Assembly: GCA_041576235.1 (NCBI GenBank)
Contig: JBFGLJ010000084.1
Location: 1 to 11,792 of the forward strand
DNA: 11,792 nt
From: JABDII01 sp041576235
GTDB lineage: Bacteria; Gemmatimonadota; Gemmatimonadetes; Gemmatimonadales; GWC2-71-9
Direction: 5' to 3'
A model generated the notes under the pieces. That model searched no databases. It was given only the letters and a program-made list of their open reading frames with translations, and was not told where the DNA came from. Positions within the stretch are counted from its first letter, which is position 1; every line of letters starts with the position of its first letter. Positions 1 to 6,505 of the stretch are shown piece after piece. A program made the position numbers and the translations under genes.

Positions 1-268
1 GCTCGGTGGCCCTCGCGGCTTCGGAACGAATCCGCTCACTCTCCGATCATGGACCGGGCATGCCGGCGGCCTCAGTCCACGCCGCTCGGTGGCCCTCGCG
101 GCGTCGGAACGAATCCGCCCACTCTCCGATCATGGACCGGGCATGCCGGCGGCCTCAGTCCACGCCGCTCGGTGGCCCTCGCGGCTTCGGAACGAATCCG
201 CTCACTCTCCGATCATGGACCGGGCATGCCGGCGGCCTCAGTCCACGCCGCTCGGTGGCCTCGCGGCT
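1..268. repeat. 83-bp direct tandem repeat, 3 full copies plus a partial fourth
   Basis: Copies begin at 1, 84, 167 and 250, always with GCTCGGTGGCC. Copies 1 and 3 are identical. Copy 2 differs at two bases (GCGTCGG for GCTTCGG, CCGCCCAC for CCGCTCAC). The fourth copy lacks one C and stops matching after about 268. Each unit contains the 8-bp palindrome GGCATGCC. There are no spacers, so it is not a CRISPR array. The period is not a multiple of three, yet no plus-strand frame contains a stop, so three overlapping open frames run through it; I treat these as by-products. The array touches the window edge and may be longer. It lies downstream of the 5'-nucleotidase gene. Its function is unknown. 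Confidence 0.95.
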
Positions 269-285
269 GCGGTCGTCGCCGCTCG

Positions 286-375
286 AAACAAAGTCGCCAG
301 TCGTCAGTCGAAAGTCCCCAGCCCTGAGCCATCGATCTCCGACGACCGATGACTCAAGACTGACGACTCACGACT
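286..375 (-). terminator. Hairpin from two opposed heptamer arrays, likely terminator of the 5'-nucleotidase gene
   Basis: On the plus strand, positions 292-316 are tandem heptamers of the form AGTCGNN. Positions 351-381 are tandem heptamers of the form GACTNNN (GACTCAA, GACTGAC, GACTCAC, GACTCAC, GAC). The two arrays are mutually inverted, and aligning 292-316 with 351-375 pairs about 20 of 25 positions. The core is a perfect 11-bp inverted repeat, 299-309 with 358-368. On the minus strand the hairpin lies a few bases beyond the TAG stop at 385-387 and is followed by TTTGTTT (286-292), as expected for an intrinsic terminator. The loop is long (34 bases), so the termination role is inferred, while the repeat structure is directly visible. 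Confidence 0.55.
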
Positions 376-384
376 CACGACCCT

Positions 385-2280
385 CTACAGCCGAATAATC
401 CGCCCCTCACCGCCCATGGGATACTGCCCGGCCGTGATGACTCCCCCGAGCGCGTTCACGATGTAGTTGAACAACGCCTGTTGGTAGGTGACGCCCAGGG
501 TGGTGAATGGAGCCCCGCGGTACGGGTATTCATCGCCACCCTTGGCGAGGAAATCGATGGTGGCGACGGTGATCGCGGGCCCGGCCTGCACCACCCCGTT
601 CACCACGATTTGGGTCCCGTCATCGAGGGTGACGTTTCTGATCCGGGTGCCCGGGGTCACCACGTTCTGGTTGGCATCGAGCACGATGCCGGTGCCATTC
701 GGATCATACTCGAAGTCGAACCCGGCGATCTGGGCAAACCGCCCCGTGCCGCCGCCGGGATCGCCCGCGGCGGTGCGCGCCACTGCGTTCTCCAGGATCT
801 CCTTGAATTGATCCCGGGGGATGTTCTCCAGCACGCTCACGAAGTTCGGGAACGGCAGGATATTGAAGGTCTCGAGCTCCGTGAATGGGCCGGTGGGAAC
901 GATAGCATCGTTCCGGATGCCGCCGCCGTTTTGGAGCGCCACGTCGGGCGAGGCGACGCCGAAGCTCGAGGCCAGTTGCTGCGCCTGCCACAAGAGCGCA
1001 TCGGCGATCAGGTTGCCTTCGTTGGTCTCCCGTGAGCGGACCTCGCTCCGCCGCCCATCGAGATCCACCTGCAGGTCCGCGATGACATTGGCCGCCAGCC
1101 CAGCAAGGCCTGCCGCCACCGGATCGACGACCCGCGCCTGAATCTCGGGGTCCGGGGCCACCGCATCGGGATTGGCGCCGCCGGCCACGCGGACCGGACC
1201 GCTCCCGTCCACAATCGCCACGACCTCGCCGGCCTTGTTGAAGCCGGCCACCAAGCGCCCAACATACTTGTACTGGCCCGTCGAGGTGACCACGGGGATC
1301 TGGGTGCCATCCATGTCGGTCGCGATCAAGGGATAGGGCCCCGCCGAGACGTCACCAGGGATCAAGACGGTCCCGGGGTTGGCCAGGAGTTCATCGCCGC
1401 CACCCGCCACCACCACATCGACCCCATCGAGCATGGCGATGAGGGCCAGATCCTCGGCCAAGCCCTGGAGGTGGCTGATGAGGACGATCTTGTCGACCCC
1501 CATGCGCTCGAGCTTTTGGACTTCGGCCTGAACCTCTCCCGCCACGTCTTGGAGCACCACCACGTTTCGTGGACTCGAGATGAAGGGCAGGTTTGGCGTC
1601 GTCGCACCGATGATTCCGATGCGTTGGCCGCGCTTCTTTATCACCGCACTGGCGGCGATCTTGCCTGCGTTGACCAAATTCTGGAGACGGGGCTCGCCGC
1701 CGAACTCGAGGTTGGCACTCAGGAAAGGCGGCATCGTCTCGCTGAAGGAGAGGATGAAGTCGGCCAGCACATCCGGCCCGAAATCGAACTCGTGGTTCCC
1801 AATGGCGAGCGCGTCGTAGCCGATCAGGTCGACCCCGATCGCGTCAAAGAAGGGAATCCCGTTTTGGATGCTCAGGTTGAATTCGGGTCCGGCCAGGAAG
1901 TTGTCGCCCGACGTCACCAGAATCGCCCCGCCTCCTGGATCGTTCGCCAGCTCGGGTGGCCGGCCGTTAGCCAGCGAAGCGACCGCGAGCTGGGGCCCGG
2001 CGTTCCCGGCCCGCGGGCCCATCTTCGCCTCCCGCTTCAAGGTCTCTACCACGGTGGCGAACCGAGCAATGCCGCCGAAGTCCTCGAGCCCGGTGCCGGC
2101 ATTGATGAGCTGCGACTCACCGTCGTTGTTGTGCAAGAGGGTCAGCCAGTAGTGCACATTGGGGTGACCTTTGGCGTAGGAGACTCGGGCGATACCGGTG
2201 GTCTCGAGCTCTGGTCCTGCGACCTCATCGCTGCACGCGAAAAGGAAGAGGGCAGCAGCAAGAGCTGTGAAACGTCTCAT
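385..2280 (-). CDS. Lipoprotein 5'-nucleotidase / 2',3'-cyclic phosphodiesterase-like metallophosphatase
   Basis: This 631-residue protein belongs to the UshA-type two-domain family, which removes phosphate from nucleotides outside the cytoplasm. The N-terminus is a lipoprotein signal with lipobox LFAC and lipidated Cys16. The metallophosphoesterase domain (about 45-345) shows NNDGES (51-56), SGDNF (124-128), GNHEFDFG (161-168) and SHLQG (269-273). The C-terminal nucleotide-binding domain (about 400-625) shows ETNEGNLIADAL, NGGGIRND (451-458), and the aromatic and GGD segments FDFEY and DFLAKGGDEYPY. Two metal-ligand positions are atypical: Glu55 stands where UshA has His43, and GGGDE (293-297) replaces the usual GGHSQ/GGHSH. 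The start is well supported by GAGAGGAG six bases before ATG. The family call is firm; exact substrate and activity are unknown. A small lipoprotein gene lies upstream in the same direction across about 250 bp. Confidence 0.93.
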   Translation of the reverse strand: MRRFTALAAALFLFACSDEVAGPELETTGIARVSYAKGHPNVHYWLTLLHNNDGESQLINAGTGLEDFGGIARFATVVETLKREAKMGPRAGNAGPQLAVASLANGRPPELANDPGGGAILVTSGDNFLAGPEFNLSIQNGIPFFDAIGVDLIGYDALAIGNHEFDFGPDVLADFILSFSETMPPFLSANLEFGGEPRLQNLVNAGKIAASAVIKKRGQRIGIIGATTPNLPFISSPRNVVVLQDVAGEVQAEVQKLERMGVDKIVLISHLQGLAEDLALIAMLDGVDVVVAGGGDELLANPGTVLIPGDVSAGPYPLIATDMDGTQIPVVTSTGQYKYVGRLVAGFNKAGEVVAIVDGSGPVRVAGGANPDAVAPDPEIQARVVDPVAAGLAGLAANVIADLQVDLDGRRSEVRSRETNEGNLIADALLWQAQQLASSFGVASPDVALQNGGGIRNDAIVPTGPFTELETFNILPFPNFVSVLENIPRDQFKEILENAVARTAAGDPGGGTGRFAQIAGFDFEYDPNGTGIVLDANQNVVTPGTRIRNVTLDDGTQIVVNGVVQAGPAITVATIDFLAKGGDEYPYRGAPFTTLGVTYQQALFNYIVNALGGVITAGQYPMGGEGRIIRL

Positions 2281-2425
2281 AGCTCGCTCCTCTCGATAGG
2301 TAGGTGCTCCACGATTTGTCTTGGGTCACGAGGGTGTTCGAGGAGAGGCAGCCCGGGCCGAGCCGAGACTAGAGAGTCACGGTCTTCGGCAACGCCAGGA
2401 TGTCTCGCCAACGGGGACCATCGGG

Positions 2426-2454
2426 AGTATGCGCGCCGGATCGCGGTCTAGCAA
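2426..2454 (-). promoter_or_regulatory. Weak candidate sigma70-like promoter for the 5'-nucleotidase gene
   Basis: On the minus strand TTGCTA (2449-2454) is followed after exactly 17 bases by CATACT (2426-2431). Each hexamer matches 4 of 6 consensus bases. The site would leave a 5' leader of about 140 bases before the ATG at 2280. It lies in the 2281-2531 gap between the two lipoprotein genes. I see no strong terminator in that gap, only a 5-bp GGGGC/GCCCC stem near 2511-2528 and a palindrome around 2480-2495, so the two genes might also be co-transcribed. The promoter call is speculative. Confidence 0.25.
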
Positions 2455-2531
2455 CCGCCGGGTCGATAGACGAGCGGCGTGCAAAAAATTGCAGTCTGAA
2501 CGAGAGGCAGCGGGGGGCTTCGGGCGGCCCC

Positions 2532-2951
2532 TCAGCGCACGAATCTCCCCTCACCGAGTCGGCTTTCGACCGACCGTCCGGCCAGTCGGCGGAGGGCCCG
2601 CACTTCCACCACATAATGGGTGCCCACCGCGAGCGGCGCGGCCTCCACCACCTGCTCGGCGCCCGGCGGCACCTGTCCATACCGAATCGGCGGGGTGAGC
2701 CGGTTGGTGCCCTGTGGGTCTTGGAGGTGCCACACCATGGTCCCGGCTGGACCGGCCTCTCGCACCGTCAGGTCGCCCACGCCGCAGCCGCCACTCCAAC
2801 TGAACTCGGCGCCGGGCTCCGAGCTCACCAACACGGCCAGCTGTCCCGTGCACACCTCGATCCGGAGCGTCTCGACGTCGCACGCAGCCAATGCCAGCCC
2901 CATGAGTGCTAGCAGTGCGGGCGTGCTCAGAATCGAAGAGCGGGATGACAT
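2532..2951 (-). CDS. Small lipoprotein of unknown function
   Basis: I do not recognise the family. From ATG at 2951 the product is 139 residues: a short n-region with one Arg, a hydrophobic stretch (ALLALMGLALAAC) and a LAAC lipobox with Cys24, so it should be a lipid-anchored envelope protein. The mature part alternates short hydrophobic strands with Gly/Pro turns and ends in THYVVEVRAL and GRFVR, suggesting a small beta-sandwich. It has four more Cys-containing or Gly-rich points near its start (VCTG, GGCG) that could form a disulfide. The frame stays open upstream to a TTG at 3011, giving 159 residues, but that would put 20 polar residues before the signal peptide, so I prefer 2951. No Shine-Dalgarno precedes this ATG; a short upstream ORF overlapping it may explain that. 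Confidence 0.7.
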   Translation of the reverse strand: MSSRSSILSTPALLALMGLALAACDVETLRIEVCTGQLAVLVSSEPGAEFSWSGGCGVGDLTVREAGPAGTMVWHLQDPQGTNRLTPPIRYGQVPPGAEQVVEAAPLAVGTHYVVEVRALRRLAGRSVESRLGEGRFVR

Positions 2952-2968
2952 CAGCGGAGAGGTCTCAT
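2951..2968 (-). promoter_or_regulatory. Five-codon upstream ORF coupled to the lipoprotein start
   Basis: On the minus strand ATG AGA CCT CTC CGC TGA (product MRPLR) ends in TGATG, so its stop shares one base with the lipoprotein ATG. GAAGGA (2977-2982) lies eight bases before the upstream ATG, whereas the lipoprotein ATG has only pyrimidine-rich sequence before it. This fits a ribosome that starts at the short ORF, terminates and restarts at the lipoprotein. The sequence arrangement is seen directly; the coupling is inferred and could be chance in so short an ORF. Confidence 0.35.
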
Positions 2969-3099
2969 GAGAGCGGTCCTTCAATAACGGCCGGAGCACG
3001 GGCGCTCGCAAGCCTCTTCCCTCGTGGTGGATTCGGGCTATCGTCCGGACACCGGAGTTCAGGAGACCTCAACGCAAGGGACCGATTGAGGAGTGCGCC

Positions 3100-3771
3100 A
3101 TGTCTCTTAAGATCACCTTCTTAGGTCACGCCGCCTTTCTCTTCGAAAGCGGCGAAGCCACCCTGGCCATCGACCCGTTTCTCACCGAGAACCCCGTCGC
3201 GACTACCCAGGCCAAGAATGTTCGTTGCAGCCACATCGCCTTGACCCATGGGCACCCCGATCACTTAGGCGATACCATCGCCATTGCCCAGCAGAACGGG
3301 GCCACGGTGATTGCGGCCTTCGAGATCTGCAATTACCTCGCAGAGCACGGTGTCGAGGCTTGTGAGCCCGGGAACCCCGGCGGCCGCATCGTGATGCCCT
3401 TTGGCTGGGTCGCCTTCACCCAGGCGTTCCACTCGTCCTCATACGACGGGCGCTACATGGGTATGCCCTGCGGGCTGGTGGTGCACATGGGCGGGGTCAC
3501 CGTCTATCACTGCGGCGATACCGGCTTGTTCAGCGACATGAAGTTGATCGGCGAGATCTACCGGCCGGCAGTGGCGTGCATTCCGATCGGGGACCGGTTT
3601 ACCATGGGACCCGCACTCGCCACCCGGGCCGCGGAACTCATAAAGCCGAAGGCGGCCATCCCCATTCACTACAACACCTGGCCACTCATCGAGCAGGATC
3701 CCGGAGATTTCGCCCCGGCCGGGGTCCAGGTACGGGTCATGCAGCCGGGCGAACAATGGGTCTACGGCTGA
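3100..3771 (+). CDS. UPF0173 family metal-dependent hydrolase (metallo-beta-lactamase fold)
   Basis: This 223-residue protein matches the UPF0173/YtkL-like branch of the metallo-beta-lactamase superfamily in length and motifs. The predicted metal ligands are all present: THGHPDH (49-55, the HxHxDH motif), His111 in FHSSSYDG, Asp140 in CGDTG and His190 in IPIHYNTWP. LGHAAFLFE at the start and IDPFLTENP (24-32) are also typical of the group. There is no signal peptide, so it is cytoplasmic. The physiological substrate of this family is unknown and I do not assign one. The start is secure: GAGGAG at 3088-3093 lies six bases before ATG. The gene is divergent from the small lipoprotein gene and convergent with the symporter gene, so it is probably transcribed alone. 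Confidence 0.93.
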   Translation: MSLKITFLGHAAFLFESGEATLAIDPFLTENPVATTQAKNVRCSHIALTHGHPDHLGDTIAIAQQNGATVIAAFEICNYLAEHGVEACEPGNPGGRIVMPFGWVAFTQAFHSSSYDGRYMGMPCGLVVHMGGVTVYHCGDTGLFSDMKLIGEIYRPAVACIPIGDRFTMGPALATRAAELIKPKAAIPIHYNTWPLIEQDPGDFAPAGVQVRVMQPGEQWVYG

Positions 3772-4142
3772 AGCTTCACGAAGCTTTCCGCCCGGCTTCA
3801 CACTCCGCCGCCTACTATGGGGTGAGCGTCCCGGCAAAGGCGATTGGTGCCGCAGTGTGGCATCTTTGAGGTGCGGCCCAGGGGACCGTATCCCAAGTCA
3901 AGCATCGCCCGGCAGTGGGGCGCCTGAACGGCCGGGCATAAGGTAAGGTGCCGCTCGGCACGTACCTGGCGTGGTGCATTTGGGCCGCGCCTGTAGAGGG
4001 TGGAAGGATCCACCCGCCCGGTCAATAAGCGGCCGTCCAGTAGAGCGAGCTGGGCGGCCGTTCTTCTCCTCCCTGGCGGATCCCCAGGCCCAAAGTCGAC
4101 CCCACCCCCAAATACCCTGCGTCGAGGCGCCCCCCACCGCCC
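3772..4142. other. Convergent intergenic gap with several hairpins, no gene
   Basis: No credible coding region or tRNA is visible here. It holds four inverted repeats. AAGCTTC/GAAGCTT (3771-3786) overlaps the hydrolase stop codon. GGGTGG/CCACCC (3998-4015) has a 6-base loop. The long stem 4028-4062 is listed separately as a terminator. A short CCTGG/CCAGG stem lies near 4072-4090. A gap this rich in hairpins between two converging genes suggests transcription-end signals for both strands. Confidence 0.6.
4028..4070 (+). terminator. Intrinsic terminator candidate between convergent genes
   Basis: CGGCCGTCCAG (4030-4040) pairs with CTGGGCGGCCG (4050-4060) across a 9-base loop. All 11 pairs form in plus-strand RNA, counting one G-U, and two more pairs (4028-4029 with 4061-4062) extend the stem. 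It is followed by TTCTTCTCCT. On the minus strand the wobble becomes an A/C mismatch, but the stem is followed by CTTATTG, so weaker termination of the symporter operon is possible. It lies about 260 bases beyond the hydrolase stop. Confidence 0.55.
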
Positions 4143-5399
4143 CTACCGGATGACGGTGTCGACCGTCTTCTCACCTTCGGAGCGCGCAATGATGGCTGCT
4201 CCGCACGAATCGCTGAACACGTTCACGGCCGTCCGGTACATGTCCAGCGGGCGGTCGATGGCGAGCATGGATCCGACGATCACGTTGACGTCTGGCCCCC
4301 TGAGCCCAATCGCCTCGAGCACGATGAAGATCACCACCAGGCCGGCGGAAGGGACCGCCGCCGCCCCGATGGATGCCAGCAAGGCGGTCAGGATGACCAC
4401 GCCCTGCTGCATGATCGTGAGGTCGAAGCCGAGGACCTGAGCGATGAACAAGGCGCCGACGCATTCGAAAATTGCCGTCCCGTCCATGTTCACCGTCGCT
4501 CCCATCGGGAGGACGAACGACGCCACGGTGTTCGAGACACCCACTTTCTCTTCGACCGTCGTCAGGGTGACCGGTAAGGTCGCGCCGGAGGAGCTCGTCG
4601 AGAACGCGATCAGTAGGGGTTCCCGCATGTTGGCGAAGTGAATGCGCGGCGCAATGCGACCCAGCAGGATGAGCAGGAGCGGGAGTGTGACAAAGAAGTG
4701 GATGGTCAAGCCGGTGCCGATCGTGACCGCGTAGAGGGCCAGGGGCTTGAACGCGTCGAAGCCGGTCGTAGCGACCATCTTCGTGATCAGAGCAAACACA
4801 CCGATCGGGAGGAACGTGATGATGCCCGAGGTGAGTTGCATCATGGCATGAAATAGTGCATCGAACAGCTTCGTGACGACCTCACGCGTCCTGGCCGGCA
4901 GCGTCGTGATTGCGACGCCGAAAATGATGCTGAAGAAGATGAGCGCCAGCATGTCGGCCGAGGCCGCCGCCTGGATCACGTTTTCTGGGACAATGTCCAG
5001 CAGCAGTTCAATAGGAGACGTCGCGGTCTCGAGTTCGGGGAGATCCCCCTGGTTCGTCTCCGTCATGTTGGCGCCGACGCCCGGCCGGATGAGGTTGACC
5101 ATCAACAAGCCGACCATCACGGCAAGGAAGCTGGACAGCACGTAGTATCCGAGCGTCTTGCTGAAGAGACGGCCGAGTGCCTTGCCGCCGCCCAGCGAGG
5201 CCACACCGGAAATGATCGAGGTCACCACCAGCGGGACAATGATCATCCGCAGGAGCTTCATGAACAGATCGCCGATCCAGCCGAACGCGCTGGCAGCGGC
5301 TGCTCCGAAGACGATACCCGTGACCGCCCCCGCGATCATGGCCACCAGGGTCTGCCAGTGAAGCCTGAGATACCATGGTCGTTCCGCGTTCGCGGTCAT
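4143..5399 (-). CDS. Glutamate/aspartate-type dicarboxylate/amino acid:cation symporter (SDF family)
   Basis: This 418-residue membrane protein belongs to the DAACS/SDF family, which imports acidic amino acids or C4-dicarboxylates with Na+ or H+. Its length is normal. It shows the reentrant-loop motif SSSGATLP (269-276), NMDGT (304-308), the second hairpin motif VPSAG (349-353) and the TM8 signature DRPLDMYRTAVNV (382-394). By comparison with the archaeal GltPh transporter, Asp386, Arg389, Thr390 and Asn393 occupy the amino- and side-chain carboxylate-binding positions. Asp306 and Asp397 occupy Na+-site positions. This favours a Na+-coupled glutamate/aspartate carrier over DctA, which lacks the D-x-x-R pattern; specificity is inferred. 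The start ATG overlaps the transaldolase stop (ATGA, 5396-5399) with only a weak GGCGGG upstream, so translation is probably coupled. It is the last gene of the tkt-tal unit. Confidence 0.93.
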   Translation of the reverse strand: MTANAERPWYLRLHWQTLVAMIAGAVTGIVFGAAAASAFGWIGDLFMKLLRMIIVPLVVTSIISGVASLGGGKALGRLFSKTLGYYVLSSFLAVMVGLLMVNLIRPGVGANMTETNQGDLPELETATSPIELLLDIVPENVIQAAASADMLALIFFSIIFGVAITTLPARTREVVTKLFDALFHAMMQLTSGIITFLPIGVFALITKMVATTGFDAFKPLALYAVTIGTGLTIHFFVTLPLLLILLGRIAPRIHFANMREPLLIAFSTSSSGATLPVTLTTVEEKVGVSNTVASFVLPMGATVNMDGTAIFECVGALFIAQVLGFDLTIMQQGVVILTALLASIGAAAVPSAGLVVIFIVLEAIGLRGPDVNVIVGSMLAIDRPLDMYRTAVNVFSDSCGAAIIARSEGEKTVDTVIR

Positions 5400-6505
5400 C
5401 GGCTGCCCGCCAAGGCGCTGACCTTCTGCTCGATGCTCGTGACGGCATGGTCATAGGAGTGCGCGAACTTGGCGACGCCTTCCTCCTCGAGTTCCTTGGT
5501 GACCTGCGCCAAGTCGATGCCGTAGTCCTCGAGCGCCGCAAGCTCCGCGGGAGCTCGCGCAAGATGCTCGGGAACACGAATGGCCGGGGCGCCATGAGCA
5601 CGGTAGGCCTCGAAGGTGGCGGGCGGGAGGGTGTTCACCGTGCGCGGAGCGATCAACGCTTCCACATAGTAGATATCCGACAGGCGCTCGTCCTTGGTGC
5701 TGGTTGAGGCCCAGAGCGGGCGCTGCACCCGCGCCCCGGCCCGTTCGAGCTTCGCCCACCGCGCTCCGCCGAACGCTTCCGTAAAGACAGCATACGCGGT
5801 GCAGGCATTGGCGATCGCCGCTGTGCTGCGCACCCGGTTCGGCGCGCCCTGCCTATCGAGGACGGGATCGATCTTGGTGTCGAGCCGGCTCACGAAGAAG
5901 CTCGCCACGGAGGCAATCCGATCGACCGGCCTGCCGGCCGCCACTCGCTCCTCCAAGCCACGAAGAAACGCTTCGATCACCTCACGGTGGCGGTGGACGG
6001 AAAACAAGAGCGTGATGTTGATGTTGATGCCGTCCGCGATGCACTGCTGGACAGCCGGAAGTCCAGGCGCCGTGCCCGGGATCTTCACCATCAGGTTGGG
6101 CCGGTCGATCGTGTCCCAGAGGCGACGAGCGGCCGCAGACGTGGCCGCGGTTTCATAGGCCAAGGCCGGCGACACTTCGATGGAGACGAGGCCGTCTTGA
6201 CCCTCGCTTGCATCATAGACTCCGCGGAACGCATCGCAGGCGGCTTGCACATCGGTGATGGTCAGCGCCTCGAAGATCTCCCGAGCCGAGCGTCCCAGCG
6301 ACGCCAACCGGCGGATGTCGTCGTCATAATTCCTGCTGCCGTTGATGGCCTTCTCGAAGATGGTCGGGTTACTGGTCATGCCTCGCAGTCCATCGTCGCG
6401 AATGAGCCGGGTGAGCGTGCCCGACGCCATGAGCTCGCGGGTGATGAAATCGTACCAGATGCTCTGGCCAAGCCGGCCCAACTCCCGCACGGGATTGCGC
6501 GTCAT
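5396..6505 (-). CDS. tal: Transaldolase
   Basis: This 369-residue cytoplasmic enzyme transfers a dihydroxyacetone unit between sedoheptulose 7-phosphate and glyceraldehyde 3-phosphate in the non-oxidative pentose phosphate pathway. It resembles the longer (about 370-residue) transaldolase class found alone or next to tkt. Key motifs are SIWYDF with the catalytic-type Asp19, MTSNPTIFEKAI (43-54), SIEVSP (108-113), NLMVKIPGT (137-145) with Lys141 as the expected Schiff-base lysine, and ININITLLFS (160-169). ASVASFFVSRLDT and the RPLWASTSTKD phosphate-site segment follow. All expected residues are present. The ATG overlaps the transketolase stop by ATGA (6502-6505), and GAGGG (6511-6515) sits five bases upstream, so start and coupling are well supported. 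It also overlaps the downstream symporter start. Confidence 0.96.
   Translation of the reverse strand: MTRNPVRELGRLGQSIWYDFITRELMASGTLTRLIRDDGLRGMTSNPTIFEKAINGSRNYDDDIRRLASLGRSAREIFEALTITDVQAACDAFRGVYDASEGQDGLVSIEVSPALAYETAATSAAARRLWDTIDRPNLMVKIPGTAPGLPAVQQCIADGININITLLFSVHRHREVIEAFLRGLEERVAAGRPVDRIASVASFFVSRLDTKIDPVLDRQGAPNRVRSTAAIANACTAYAVFTEAFGGARWAKLERAGARVQRPLWASTSTKDERLSDIYYVEALIAPRTVNTLPPATFEAYRAHGAPAIRVPEHLARAPAELAALEDYGIDLAQVTKELEEEGVAKFAHSYDHAVTSIEQKVSALAGSR

Noticed and set aside
1..268. CRISPR array
   Set aside because: The copies are directly adjacent with no unique spacers and the unit is far too long.
6..398. Three overlapping plus-strand open frames through the 83-bp repeats
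   Set aside because: They read the same repeat in different frames, have Arg/Pro-rich low-complexity products and no ribosome-binding site. The longest ends inside the convincing 5'-nucleotidase gene on the other strand.
1471..2451. Plus-strand open frame of 326 codons
   Set aside because: It is antisense to the 5'-nucleotidase, whose motifs are unmistakable. The product has no recognisable domain, as expected for a GC-rich shadow frame.
3771..3786. AAGCTTC/GAAGCTT palindrome as the hydrolase terminator
   Set aside because: The stem is AT-balanced with almost no loop and no T run follows; the stem at 4028-4062 is a better terminator candidate.
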